A program made the position numbers and the translations under genes. Below, one piece after another: positions 25,896 to 34,348 of a DNA stretch of 64,000 bases. Location: contig NZ_CP126247.1 of assembly GCF_030142155.1 (NCBI RefSeq), forward strand, positions 3,658,001-3,722,000. Direction: 5' to 3'. The notes under the pieces are model-generated. The model was not told the DNA's origin and searched no databases. It was given only the letters and a program-made list of their open reading frames with translations. Position 1 is the stretch's first letter; every line of letters starts with the position of its first letter. The DNA is from Arthrobacter sp. zg-Y820. GTDB taxonomy: Bacteria; Actinomycetota; Actinomycetes; Actinomycetales; Micrococcaceae.

Positions 25896-26540
25896 CTAGT
25901 CGTCCGGGTTGGTGACGGCGGGAACGGGCAGTCCGCGGCCGGCGAGGACCGACCGGTAGGCGTACTCCGTCAGCCGCCCTTCGCCGTGCGCCTGCTCCAC
26001 GGCCTCAAATGACCGCGGACCCGGCTCATTGCTGTACGGGAAGTGAATCAGCTCGGCAACGAGCTCCCATTCCTCGGCGATGGTGTCAATGAGCTCGCCC
26101 GGGGTCTCGTCCTTGCCGGGCCCGCCGCCCAGGACGGTCCAGGATTCTTCCGGAACCCGGTAGGCCTCCAGCCGTTCCAGGTCCGCCTCGAGTTCCTCGA
26201 GGGAGGCATACTCGGTCTGGGCCTCGGCCGGAACCGAGCCGTCCGCCGTCGCCAGCTGGCTGACGAATCCGGTTTCCAGGGGATAGACGGAGGTGGGCAC
26301 AGGCTCGCCCTCTTCCAGGTAGGCGGGCAGCTGCGACGGCATCCAGTACCAGGCGTCGCCCTGGTCTGCCCCGCCGGGCTGGCTCCGCTCGCTGATCCAG
26401 CCGCGGGCCGTGAGCAGCGCCTCGCCCTCGTCACTGACGAACGTTGGCGTGTTGCCGAAGAGCAGATTGGTTTCGTGCTCGGTGCGGCGGGCCTGCTTCT
26501 TCTTGGCGGCGGCCTTCTTGCGGGGTTTGGACTTGGGCAC
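25896..26540 (-). CDS. Conserved hypothetical protein with Lys/Arg-rich N-terminus
   Basis: A 214-residue soluble protein I do not recognise. Its first 20 residues are strongly basic (KPRKKAAAKKKQARR), possibly for nucleic-acid contact. The rest is acidic and Trp/Tyr-containing, with LLTARGWISERSQPGG and WYWMPSQLPAYLEEGEP segments that suggest a small alpha/beta fold. The GTG start is supported by AAGGAG. It lies between the permease and dnaB and is separated from dnaB by about 125 bases on the same strand, so read-through from dnaB is possible. Confidence 0.6.
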   Translation of the reverse strand: MPKSKPRKKAAAKKKQARRTEHETNLLFGNTPTFVSDEGEALLTARGWISERSQPGGADQGDAWYWMPSQLPAYLEEGEPVPTSVYPLETGFVSQLATADGSVPAEAQTEYASLEELEADLERLEAYRVPEESWTVLGGGPGKDETPGELIDTIAEEWELVAELIHFPYSNEPGPRSFEAVEQAHGEGRLTEYAYRSVLAGRGLPVPAVTNPDD

Positions 26541-26666
26541 GGGTACTCCTTGGGAACGAACTGGTCAGGGGACGGCTGGCGAAGAACCCTCGGGCTGCAG
26601 ACCGGCAGTACCGATTCTAGTCGTCGGGGCGGTCCCGGCCCGCGGAGCAGGCTCCGGGCGGCAGGC

Positions 26667-28049
26667 CTAGAAGCCCGAGCCGCCCTCCACCGCCATGTTG
26701 GAGAAGCGGGAGTAATGGCCTTGGAAGCCCACGGTGATGGTCTTGGTGGGACCGTTACGGTGCTTGGCCACAATCACGTCAGCTTCGCCGGCGCGCGGGG
26801 ACTCCTTGTCGTAGATGTCCTCGCGGTGCAGCAGGATGACCATGTCGGCGTCCTGCTCGATGGAACCGGATTCACGCAGGTCGGAGATCATCGGCTTCTT
26901 GTCGGTGCGCTGCTCGGAACCACGGTTCAGCTGCGACAGGGCGATGACCGGGACTTCCAGCTCCTTGGCCAGCAGCTTCAGGGCACGGGAGAACTCGGAA
27001 ACTTCCTGCTGGCGTGACTCCACTTTCTTGCCGGAAGACATCAGCTGCAGGTAGTCAAGGACCACGAGCTTCAGGTCGTGGCGCTGCTTCAGGCGCCGGC
27101 ATTTTGCGCGGATTTCCATCAGCGACATATTGGGGCTGTCGTCGATGAACAGCGGAGCCTCATTCATCCGGCCCATGGTGGTGGCGATCTTGCCCCACTG
27201 CTCGTCCTTGATGGTTCCCTTGCGCAGGTCCTGCAGGGCGATCGTGGCCTCCGCGGAGAGCAGGCGCATGGCAATCTCGTTGCGGCCCATTTCCAGCGAG
27301 AAGAAGACGGTGGTCATGTTGTTCTTGATGGCGGCCGAGCGGGCGAAGTCCAGGGCGAAGGTTGACTTACCCACGGCGGGGCGGGCGGCGATCACGATCA
27401 TCTGGCCGGGGTGCAGCCCCTGCGTCAGTTCATCAAGTTCGTAGAAACCGGTCGGCACGCCGGTCATCCCCTCGCCCTTGTGCTGGGCGGCTTCAATTTC
27501 GTCCACCGTGCCCTCGATGATGTCCTTCAGGGGCACGTAGTCCTCGGCGGTGCGCCGTTCCGCGACGGCGTAGACCTCGGCCTGGGCGGCGTTGACGATG
27601 TCGTCAACCTCCATGCCGTCGCTGGAGTAACCCAGCTGGACGATCTTGGTCCCGGCATCCACGAGGCGGCGCAGAACGGCCCGCTCACGGACAATTTCCG
27701 CGTAGAAACCGGCGTTGGCCGCGGTGGGCACCGACTGGATGAGCGTGTGGAGGTACGCCGGGCCGCCGATGCGACCAATCTCGCCGCGCTTGGTGAGCTC
27801 ATCGGAGATGGTGACGGCGTCGGCCGGTTCGCCCCGGCCATACAGGTCAATGATGGCTTCAAAAATGGATTCGTGTGCCGGGCGGTAGAAGTCGATGCCG
27901 CGGAGCACCTCGACCACGTCAGCAATGGCGTCCTTGGAGAGCATCATGCCGCCCAGAACTGACTGCTCGGCAACCAGATCCTGCGGCGGTGTCCGTGCGA
28001 AGTCGGAGCTGGAGCTGGATGCCGGTGCGTCAGTATGCATGAGCGACAC
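26667..28049 (-). CDS. dnaB: Replicative DNA helicase DnaB
   Basis: A 460-residue hexameric fork helicase. The N-terminal domain (residues 20-120, beginning PPQDLVAEQSVLGGMM) interacts with primase. The RecA-like motor has Walker A ARPAVGKST near residues 222-229, and the later VVLDYLQLM and the arginine-finger region ALSQLNRGSEQR. The C-terminus ends normally and no intein interrupts it. The GTG at 28049 is chosen because AAAGGG lies seven bases upstream; an ATG three codons later is also possible. The long upstream gap contains a DnaA-box cluster that may regulate it. Confidence 0.95.
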   Translation of the reverse strand: MSLMHTDAPASSSSSDFARTPPQDLVAEQSVLGGMMLSKDAIADVVEVLRGIDFYRPAHESIFEAIIDLYGRGEPADAVTISDELTKRGEIGRIGGPAYLHTLIQSVPTAANAGFYAEIVRERAVLRRLVDAGTKIVQLGYSSDGMEVDDIVNAAQAEVYAVAERRTAEDYVPLKDIIEGTVDEIEAAQHKGEGMTGVPTGFYELDELTQGLHPGQMIVIAARPAVGKSTFALDFARSAAIKNNMTTVFFSLEMGRNEIAMRLLSAEATIALQDLRKGTIKDEQWGKIATTMGRMNEAPLFIDDSPNMSLMEIRAKCRRLKQRHDLKLVVLDYLQLMSSGKKVESRQQEVSEFSRALKLLAKELEVPVIALSQLNRGSEQRTDKKPMISDLRESGSIEQDADMVILLHREDIYDKESPRAGEADVIVAKHRNGPTKTITVGFQGHYSRFSNMAVEGGSGF

Positions 28050-28248
28050 TGTGTAACCCTTTCCCAAGGTACTGCTGAGTTGCGATCCCTGCCCGGTGGC
28101 AGCTGATTCAGGTCTATCCCGCCGCGGTGACACTTTTGCGGGCGGCGGCCGCCGGTCAAACGGCACCGTCTTCGGTGACGGGGCAAGGAGTCGATTAGAA
28201 GGGATTCACCCGCAACCGTAGTCCCGAAAACCTCTGCTCCCAAACGAG

Positions 28249-28505
28249 TTATCCACAGCCCTTGTGGACAAGATGTTGATAACTGGGCGTGTCTTGTGCA
28301 CAGGTTGGGCATAAGGGTGTGGATAAACTATTGATTTTGCGGCAAATAGCTCTCTGACTAGGGGAAACACTCGTCCACACCTGTGTATAGCGACTATTTT
28401 TTCTCAACATTCACCCCCTGCTTTCAGGTTGACAGATGGCCTCAAGGGGCATACGGCCCGGGTTATCCCCCGATCCGCGGCGATTGTCCACAGCTAATAT
28501 CCACA
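28249..28505. promoter_or_regulatory. DnaA-box cluster in the dnaB-rplI gap
   Basis: Four exact DnaA boxes are visible: TTATCCACA at 28249-28257 (+) and 28318-28326 (-), TTGTCCACA at 28263-28271 (-) and 28484-28492 (+). Near matches lie at 28274-28282 (TTATCAACA, -), 28294-28302 (TTGTGCACA), 28371-28379 (TCGTCCACA), 28382-28390 (CTATACACA, -) and 28497-28505 (ATATCCACA). AT-rich tracts, such as the six-T run at 28397-28402, are interspersed. The arrangement looks like an origin or a DnaA-titration site, but the flanking genes are dnaB and rplI rather than dnaA and dnaN. Confidence 0.8.
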
Positions 28506-28629
28506 GGAGCTCCCTCCGGCCCGTGAGGGGCGCGTGCGGGATGCTCCCGGTGGGTCCGCAGGGTCGTACGCCACTGCCACTCCGGGGCCCGCAGAAGGCC
28601 GTGCACGCCGGAGGGCGGTTGCGGCTGCC

Positions 28630-28672
28630 CCGTTTCCGTGCGTCCGGAGGTTCGCCGGACGCACGGAAACGG
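28630..28672. repeat. Perfect 18-bp inverted repeat
   Basis: Arms 28630-28647 and 28655-28672 are exact reverse complements around a seven-base loop. The element sits immediately beyond the rplI terminator when read on the minus strand, and could be a second terminator, a roadblock or a mobile palindrome. Confidence 0.75.
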
Positions 28673-28676
28673 ACAC

Positions 28677-28709
28677 AAAAGCGCCCCCCGCCACAAGGGC
28701 GGAGGGCGC
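28677..28709 (-). terminator. Rho-independent terminator of the rpsF-ssb-rpsR-rplI operon
   Basis: On the minus strand GCGCCCTCCGCC pairs with GGCGGGGGGCGC around a short loop and is followed by TTTTG. It starts 35 bases after the rplI stop. Confidence 0.85.
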
Positions 28710-28743
28710 TCGGCACACGCCCGAGGGCGTGCTGGTGGACGTG

Positions 28744-29193
28744 CTAGCCGGCTACGACGTTGAGGTCGATGACAGCAGCGACGTCGTCGTGCAGACGAAC
28801 GTTGGCCTGGAAGGAACCAACCGACTTGATGTGAGCCGGCAGTTCAACCTTGCGCTTGTCGATGGTGCCAAGACCGGCAGCTTCGACAGCAGCAGCAACA
28901 TCGGCAGCCTTGACCGTGCCGAAGAGGCGTCCGGACTCGCCGGCCTTGACGGCCAGAGTGACCGGCTTGGCGGAGAGTGCAGCAGCCTGCTTCTGAGCAT
29001 CTTCCAGGGAAGCGTGCTCGCGGGCGGCGCGGGCAGCCTTGATGGATTCAACCTGCTTCTCGCCACCCTTGGTCCAGGTCAGAGCGAAGCCGCGGGGCAG
29101 AAGGAAGTTACGTGCGTAACCATCCTTTACCTCGATGACGTCGCCGGCAGCGCCGAGACCGGTTACTTCGTGGGTCAGAATGAGCTTTGCCAT
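28744..29193 (-). CDS. rplI: 50S ribosomal protein L9
   Basis: A 149-residue L9, the normal length. The N-terminal RNA-binding domain ([31 protein letters not shown]) contains the GXXGDXVXVXXGYXRNXLXP signature, followed by the long helix and the C-terminal domain ([14 protein letters not shown]). It binds 23S rRNA near the L1 stalk. Start supported by AAGGAA. Last gene of the rpsF operon; a strong terminator follows. Confidence 0.97.
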   Translation of the reverse strand: MAKLILTHEVTGLGAAGDVIEVKDGYARNFLLPRGFALTWTKGGEKQVESIKAARAAREHASLEDAQKQAAALSAKPVTLAVKAGESGRLFGTVKAADVAAAVEAAGLGTIDKRKVELPAHIKSVGSFQANVRLHDDVAAVIDLNVVAG

Positions 29194-29210
29194 GAGTTAG
29201 GTTCCTTTCC

Positions 29211-29450
29211 TTAGCCGCGGCCAGCGCCGGAGTACGGCAGGAGAGCAACTTCACGGGCATTCTTGATTGCCTGAGCGATTTTGCGCTGTTCCTGCACGGT
29301 TACGCCAGTTACGCGACGGGCGCGGATCTTTCCGCGGTCGGAAATGAACTTGCGCAGCAATGCTACGTCCTTGTAGTCGATGACAGTGATGTCAGCGGCC
29401 TTCAAGGGATTGGACTTTGGTTTGGGCTTGCGAAGTTCAGCCTTAGCCAT
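29211..29450 (-). CDS. rpsR: 30S ribosomal protein S18
   Basis: A 79-residue S18 with the conserved core [50 protein letters not shown]. It binds the platform of the 30S subunit together with S6. No Cys-type zinc motif is present in the N-terminus, so it is a zinc-independent (C-minus) form. Lies 17 bases upstream of rplI in the operon. Confidence 0.97.
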   Translation of the reverse strand: MAKAELRKPKPKSNPLKAADITVIDYKDVALLRKFISDRGKIRARRVTGVTVQEQRKIAQAIKNAREVALLPYSGAGRG

Positions 29451-29597
29451 CGTGGAGCTCCTTATGTCTAGTGGAGCCCGTGGATCATTCCACGGGATGG
29501 GCTCGACGGCGAGTGCCGTCTGAGGTTGCGCCCGAAGGCGCAGGGGTGAAGAAGGGCAGGCTTCCCGTGAGGGCAGACACCGGTCTTCGGTGGAGAT

Positions 29598-30167
29598 TTA
29601 GAAGGGCGGGTCGTTGGAATCCGGTCCGTTGCCCCAGCCGCCGGCGTTGCCGCCGCCTGCGGGAGCACCCCAGGGATCTTCGGCCGGCGCAGCCTGTGGC
29701 TGCTGCTGGCCTCCGCCCCATGCGGGGTTGGAATTGCCGCCGAAGCCGCTGTTTCCGGAGTTTCCGCTGTTGCCGCCGAAGTTGCCGCCACCGCCGCCGG
29801 AGCGCTGGGTGCGGGTAACCTTCGCGGAAGCGTACCGAAGCGAGGGGCCGATCTCGTCGACCTCAAGCTCCATGACGGTGCGCTTTTCGCCTTCTTTGGT
29901 TTCGTACGAACGCGACTTCAGGCGGCCCTGGCAAACAACACGCGTCCCCTTGGTCAGGGATTCGGCCACGTTCTCAGCGGCTTCGCGCCAGACAGATGCC
30001 CGAAGGAACAGCGTTTCGCCGTCCTTCCAGTCATTTGACGTGCGGTCGAAGGTCCGCGGAGTCGAGGCAATGGTGAAGTTAGCCACTGCCGAACCTGACG
30101 GCGTGAACCGGAGTTCCGGATCATTCGTTAGGTTGCCGACGACGGTAATAGTTGTCTCGCCTGCCAT
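29598..30167 (-). CDS. ssb: Single-stranded DNA-binding protein
   Basis: A 189-residue SSB. The OB-fold domain spans about residues 1-115 ([55 protein letters not shown]). A Gly/Asn/Pro-rich flexible linker follows, ending in DSNDPPF, the acidic aromatic tip that recruits repair and replication proteins. The 147-base gap to rpsR is longer than elsewhere in the operon, leaving room for an additional control element. Confidence 0.97.
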   Translation of the reverse strand: MAGETTITVVGNLTNDPELRFTPSGSAVANFTIASTPRTFDRTSNDWKDGETLFLRASVWREAAENVAESLTKGTRVVCQGRLKSRSYETKEGEKRTVMELEVDEIGPSLRYASAKVTRTQRSGGGGGNFGGNSGNSGNSGFGGNSNPAWGGGQQQPQAAPAEDPWGAPAGGGNAGGWGNGPDSNDPPF

Positions 30168-30200
30168 GGTGTCTCCTGATTTCGGTTTGGTTTGCAGAAA

Positions 30201-30554
30201 TTACTCTGCGGAAACCTTTGCAGCTTCAGCCTTTGCGGCCTTCTTGGCATCCTTTTTCGAGATCTTCTGCTCTTCCGGGCGGATGATCTTGGTGCGCATG
30301 ATGGTTTCGTTCAGGCTCAGCTGGCGGTCAAGCTCAGCAGCAGCTGCAGGCGTCGCGGTGAAGTTAACCACTGCGTAGATGCCTTCAGCCTTCTTCTGGA
30401 TTTCGTAGGCGAGGCGGCGACGGCCCCAGATGTCGACCTTGTCGATGGTTCCACCATCGTTGCGGACTACATTGAGGAACTTGTCGAGCGAAGGCTCGAC
30501 TGTACGCTCTTCTACCTCGGGGTCGATGATAACCATCAGTTCATAAGCACGCAT
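30201..30554 (-). CDS. rpsF: 30S ribosomal protein S6
   Basis: A 117-residue S6, slightly longer than typical because of a Lys/Ala-rich C-terminal extension ([12 protein letters not shown]). The S6 fold is evident from [23 protein letters not shown] and [21 protein letters not shown]. The start at 30554 has an excellent AGGAGGTGG site; an upstream ATG four codons earlier is not preferred. First gene of the operon, with about 245 bases upstream to the aminopeptidase that contain a TAGACT -10-like element on the minus strand. Confidence 0.96.
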   Translation of the reverse strand: MRAYELMVIIDPEVEERTVEPSLDKFLNVVRNDGGTIDKVDIWGRRRLAYEIQKKAEGIYAVVNFTATPAAAAELDRQLSLNETIMRTKIIRPEEQKISKKDAKKAAKAEAAKVSAE

Positions 30555-30800
30555 TTGTGAACCCACCTCCTTTGGGCTATACGGTCACGGCATTTCCGTA
30601 ACAGGAGGTTCTTTTGCGTTGTCGTCCTGCCGATCCTGGGTGACCAGGCGGCGGGAAAGCAGTCGGCGTAGCCGATAGCACAGACTTAGCTAGTCTACCG
30701 GACGCCGGAAGGTGATCCGGACGGGACGGGACGCTGCACCCGCAGGGCACCCCGCCCGGGCCGCCCCTCCCGGGTCCTTCCACCGGGAGGCTGCCCCGGG

Positions 30801-32075
30801 TCAGCCGGCGAAAAACACTTCGGTCACCTTCGCCAGGTGGTGCGGATCCTGGACGCCGGCCATCTCGCGGGCCGAATGCATGGACAGGAGCGGAATCCCG
30901 ACGTCGACGGTGCGGATGCCCAGCCTCGTGGCGGTGAGCGGCCCGATCGTGGAGCCGCAGGGCATCGAGTTGTGCGAGACGAATTCCTGATAGGGAATGC
31001 CCGCCCGCCGGCACAGTCCGGCCCAGCGGGCCGCGCCCGGCGCGTCAGTGGTGTACCGCTGGTTCGCATTGATCTTCAGCAGCGGACCGCCGTTGAGCAC
31101 CGGGTGGTTGGCCGGGTCGTGGCGCTCGGCGTAGTTCGGGTGGACGGCGTGGCCGGCGTCGGCCGAGATGCAGAAGGAGGCCGCGAACGCCCGCTGCCGA
31201 TCCAGCGCGGATCCGCCGAGGCCGCCGGAAATCCGGTTCAGCACGTCCTCCAGGAACGGCCCGGCAGCCCCGGAACGGCTGCCGCTGCCCACTTCCTCGT
31301 GGTCGAAGGCCGCCAGGACGGCGATGGACCCGCCAGTCTTGTTCTCCGACGCGGCGATCAGGGCGGCCAGTCCGGCGTGGACCGAGGACAGGTTGTCCAG
31401 CCGTCCGGAGGCAAAGAACTCGTGGTCGGCACCGAAGGTGCGGGGTTCCTGGGTGTCAGCGGCAACGATGTCGTACCCGCCCACCTCGGCGGCGGACAGT
31501 CCGGCACGGGCGGCCAGGAGTTCCAGCAGATCCGCGGTGGAGGGATCCCCCAGCCCCCAGACCGGGTTCATGTGCTGCTGTTTGTCCAGTTTCAGGCCCT
31601 CATTGACGGACCGGTCCAGGTGAATGGCCAGCTGCGGGAAACGCAGCAGCGGACCGGTTTTCACCAGGTGCTCCTCGCCGTCCAGGGTGACCAGGCGCCC
31701 GGCCAGCTGCAGCTCGCGGTCCAGCCAGGAGTTCAGCAGCGGTCCGCCGTAAACTTCGACCCCGGCCTGCAGCCAGCCGAGCCGGCCGGTGGTGGACCGC
31801 GGCTTGAGCTTGAAGGACGGGGAATCGGTGTGGCTGCCCAGAATCGAGAATCCGGTCGCGGCGCCGGCGCCCGGCGGAACGATCCAGGCGATCAGGGCGC
31901 CGTCGCGCACCACCGAGTATTTTCCGGGCTCCGCCGGCCATTCCAGGCTTTCATCAAGTTCGGTGAAGCCCGCCGCCGCCAGGCGGCGCGCGCCCTCGCG
32001 GGCCGCGTGGAAGCTGGAGGGTGAGGCGCTGACAAAAGCACCGAGGTCTTGGATGTGATCCATTGCATCAGACAT
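30801..32075 (-). CDS. M18-family aminopeptidase
   Basis: A 424-residue dizinc aminopeptidase of family M18 (ApeB/aspartyl aminopeptidase-like). Metal ligands are visible as GSHTDSPSFKLK, SGRLDNLSS, AAFDHEEVGSGSRSGAAGP and SADAGHAVHPNY, and the C-terminal CGSTIGPLTATRLGIRTVDVGIPLLSMHSAREM holds the last ligand. It is cytoplasmic and would release N-terminal residues from peptides. The start at 32075 (MSDAMDHIQ) aligns with family starts; the frame is open further upstream without support. It is probably monocistronic. Confidence 0.92.
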   Translation of the reverse strand: MSDAMDHIQDLGAFVSASPSSFHAAREGARRLAAAGFTELDESLEWPAEPGKYSVVRDGALIAWIVPPGAGAATGFSILGSHTDSPSFKLKPRSTTGRLGWLQAGVEVYGGPLLNSWLDRELQLAGRLVTLDGEEHLVKTGPLLRFPQLAIHLDRSVNEGLKLDKQQHMNPVWGLGDPSTADLLELLAARAGLSAAEVGGYDIVAADTQEPRTFGADHEFFASGRLDNLSSVHAGLAALIAASENKTGGSIAVLAAFDHEEVGSGSRSGAAGPFLEDVLNRISGGLGGSALDRQRAFAASFCISADAGHAVHPNYAERHDPANHPVLNGGPLLKINANQRYTTDAPGAARWAGLCRRAGIPYQEFVSHNSMPCGSTIGPLTATRLGIRTVDVGIPLLSMHSAREMAGVQDPHHLAKVTEVFFAG

Positions 32076-32150
32076 ACACCGATTCAACCAGAGCCTGCTC
32101 CCCGTGCGTAATGGCTCCGCCGAATGCGGGAAAACAGGCCGGTTAACGAC

Positions 32151-32178
32151 GGAAACTCCCCGCTGTGGAGGAGTTTCC
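32151..32178. repeat. Inverted repeat GGAAACTCC / GGAGTTTCC
   Basis: Nine-base arms around a ten-base loop, in the gap between the M18 gene start and the ABC permease stop (both minus). Possibly part of a double terminator with 32251-32272. Confidence 0.5.
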
Positions 32179-32250
32179 GGCCCTCGAAAGGGCATCCGGT
32201 GGAGACAGCGGCAGCCGTTCATCCGCCGCTGCCGGCACCAAACTTCCTGC

Positions 32251-32272
32251 GGCCCGCTGTTTCAGCGGGGCC
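32251..32272 (-). terminator. Hairpin terminator after the ABC permease
   Basis: GGCCCGCTG pairs with CAGCGGGGCC (one bulge) around TTT, 18 bases beyond the permease stop. No clear U-run. Confidence 0.5.
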
Positions 32273-32289
32273 TGTCCCGGACACCGTCC

Positions 32290-33168
32290 TTAGACGTCCC
32301 GGCGCTTGGTCACCAGCAGGGAAGCGAGCAGCAGCACCACTGCCCAGGCGGCCATCACCAGGCCGCCTTCGAGCGGAGTGAGCTGTCCTTCGGTGGTGGA
32401 CAGCGCCAGCATCATGTCGCCGGCGTTGGTGGGCAGGAAGCGTGCGGCGTCGGGAATCCAGTCCGCCAGGCCCTGGATCAGGTTCACCACGATCACCGGA
32501 ACCACGAAGAACAGACCGATGGCGGTCACCACGCCGCCGGCGGTGTTGCGCAGCAGGGTGCCGATGGCCATCGAAATCACCGCGATGAGCGCCAGATAGG
32601 TTCCGGTGTTCAGGATGGACCGCCACACGCCCTCGTCCGACAGGGCGAACTCCAGGTCTTCGGCGGCCAGAATGGGCTGGGCGATGAAGTAGGAGACCAG
32701 CGCTGCGCCGGCACCGAGGACAAACGCGACGACGGCAATCACCAGATTCTTCGCCAGCAGCGCCGGAATGCGCTTGGGCACGGCGACCATGGTGGAGCGG
32801 ATCATTCCCGTGCCCCATTCCGAGGCGATCAGGACCACGGCCAGGGAGGCAATGAGCAGCTGTCCGAAGATGTAGCCGCTGGCGGGTGCAAGCTTGGCGT
32901 CCTCCCGCATGTCTTCCATGGTGACGCCACCCATCTGCGCCTGCATTTCGGGCGATGCGTCGGCGATGAAGCCAACGGAGACGGCCATCTGCCAGGCGTA
33001 CAGGGCGCTGAGCCCCACCATGACCACCAGCGTGATGATCAAAAGGATCACGGTGGAGGGAACGGTGGTGACCTTGATCCATTCCGACCGCAGGACCCGG
33101 CCGAAGGTGAGGCCGGAGCCGTCTCGGCGGCGGGCCGGGGCAGGTGTGGGTAATGTCTGGCTGCTCAT
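32290..33168 (-). CDS. ABC-2 type transporter permease
   Basis: A 292-residue permease with six predicted helices (about residues 40, 105, 140, 175, 210 and 265) and a basic, Pro-rich cytoplasmic N-terminus. RSEWIKVTTVPSTVILL and SEWGTGMIRSTMVAVPKR segments match the ABC-2 family that works with CcmA-like ATPases. Its ATG overlaps the upstream ATPase stop by four bases (33165-33168), so the pair is coupled. It likely exports a small hydrophobic or antimicrobial substrate or provides self-protection; substrate unknown. Confidence 0.87.
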   Translation of the reverse strand: MSSQTLPTPAPARRRDGSGLTFGRVLRSEWIKVTTVPSTVILLIITLVVMVGLSALYAWQMAVSVGFIADASPEMQAQMGGVTMEDMREDAKLAPASGYIFGQLLIASLAVVLIASEWGTGMIRSTMVAVPKRIPALLAKNLVIAVVAFVLGAGAALVSYFIAQPILAAEDLEFALSDEGVWRSILNTGTYLALIAVISMAIGTLLRNTAGGVVTAIGLFFVVPVIVVNLIQGLADWIPDAARFLPTNAGDMMLALSTTEGQLTPLEGGLVMAAWAVVLLLASLLVTKRRDV

Positions 33169-34136
33169 GCTGATTCTCCTCCGCGCGCGGCGTGGACGCC
33201 GGCCATGCGGGCCGGCACCGGGTCCTGCTGGATGGACTGTGACTGGTATTCGACCTGATCGCGGGTCAGCTCCATGTAGGCGTCCTCCAGCGATACCTGC
33301 CGCGGCGTGAGCTCGTAGATCAGGATCCGGCGGTCCAGCGCTGCCTCGGCAATGCTGCGCGGCTCCCGCCCGGTGACCTCCAAAAGGTCCGGTTCCAGTT
33401 GCGCGAAGGACGTTTCACGGTTTTCCAGTGCCCGGCGCAGCTCGTCGGGCTGGTCGGTCCGGACCAGGGTGCGCAGCCGGCCACCGCCGTCAATGATGTC
33501 GGCAATGGGCGCATCGGCAATGATGCGGCCGCGGCCGATGACGATCAGATGGTCGGCGGTAACTGCCATTTCACTCATCAGGTGCGAGGACAGGAAGACT
33601 GTCCGCCCTTCGGCGGCCAGTCCCTTGGCCAGGTTGCGCACCCACAGCACGCCCTCCGGATCGAGGCCGTTGACCGGTTCGTCGAAGATCAGGGTCTGCG
33701 GGTCGCCGAGGAGGGCGACGGCGATGCCCAGCCGCTGCCCCATGCCCAGCGAGAAGCCGCCCACCCGGCGCCGGGCGACCGACCCGAGTCCGGTCAGCTC
33801 AATGACATCGTTGACCCGCTTGTTGGAAATCCCGTGCGTGGCGGCCATGGCGCGCAGGTGGTTGTAGGCCGAACGCTTGGTGTGGACGGCTTTCGCGTCA
33901 AGGAGTGCCCCCACCTCGTGCAGCGGTGCCTTGTGCTGGGCATAGGGTTTGCCGTTGACCGTGACCCCGCCGGCGGAGGGCCGGTCCAGGCCGACAATCA
34001 TGCGCATAGTGGTGGATTTTCCGGCGCCGTTGGGGCCCAGGAACCCGGTCACCCTGCCGGGCTTGACGGTGAAGGAAATGCCGTCGACGGCATGCTTGCT
34101 GCCGAAGGTCTTGGCGAGGCCGTGTGCCTCAATCAT
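33165..34136 (-). CDS. ABC transporter ATP-binding protein (copy paired with a permease)
   Basis: A 323-residue CcmA-type ATPase. Walker A GPNGAGKSTTM, signature FSLGMGQRLGIA, Walker B TLIFDEPVNGLDPEG and the H-loop SSHLMSEM are all intact. A C-terminal extension of about 100 residues holds the EDAYMELT motif seen in lantibiotic/bacitracin-type exporters. It overlaps the permease downstream. It is nearly collinear with the ATPase at 34349-35302, including the shared C-terminal EDAYMELTR-QVEYQSQ, showing a tandem duplication. Confidence 0.92.
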   Translation of the reverse strand: MIEAHGLAKTFGSKHAVDGISFTVKPGRVTGFLGPNGAGKSTTMRMIVGLDRPSAGGVTVNGKPYAQHKAPLHEVGALLDAKAVHTKRSAYNHLRAMAATHGISNKRVNDVIELTGLGSVARRRVGGFSLGMGQRLGIAVALLGDPQTLIFDEPVNGLDPEGVLWVRNLAKGLAAEGRTVFLSSHLMSEMAVTADHLIVIGRGRIIADAPIADIIDGGGRLRTLVRTDQPDELRRALENRETSFAQLEPDLLEVTGREPRSIAEAALDRRILIYELTPRQVSLEDAYMELTRDQVEYQSQSIQQDPVPARMAGVHAARGGESA

Positions 34137-34348
34137 GGTGCGTTCCTCACTTTGGAGTGGAAGCGGACAGCCGGGACTTTTCGGTTCCGACGCCCGGTGA
34201 CGGGCAACTCCGAAGCGTTCAGCTTCCCCAGCTCTCCCTTAGCCTACGGGTCAGCCCCGGCGCTGGCCCGGCACCGAGGGATGATGTTGCGCATAAAAAT
34301 CTCCGCCTTAGGGATGACACCCGGCGGGAACGGCACACGCGCCGCGTC

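Noticed and set aside
28249..28505. Chromosomal origin (oriC) itself
   Set aside because: dnaA and dnaN are not adjacent and the neighbouring genes are all co-directional; conserved order puts the origin beyond the right edge. Reported only as a DnaA-box cluster.
30766..30790. CCTCCCGG/CCGGGAGG terminator after the M18 gene
   Set aside because: Short stem with a nine-base loop and no U-run; too weak to list as a feature.
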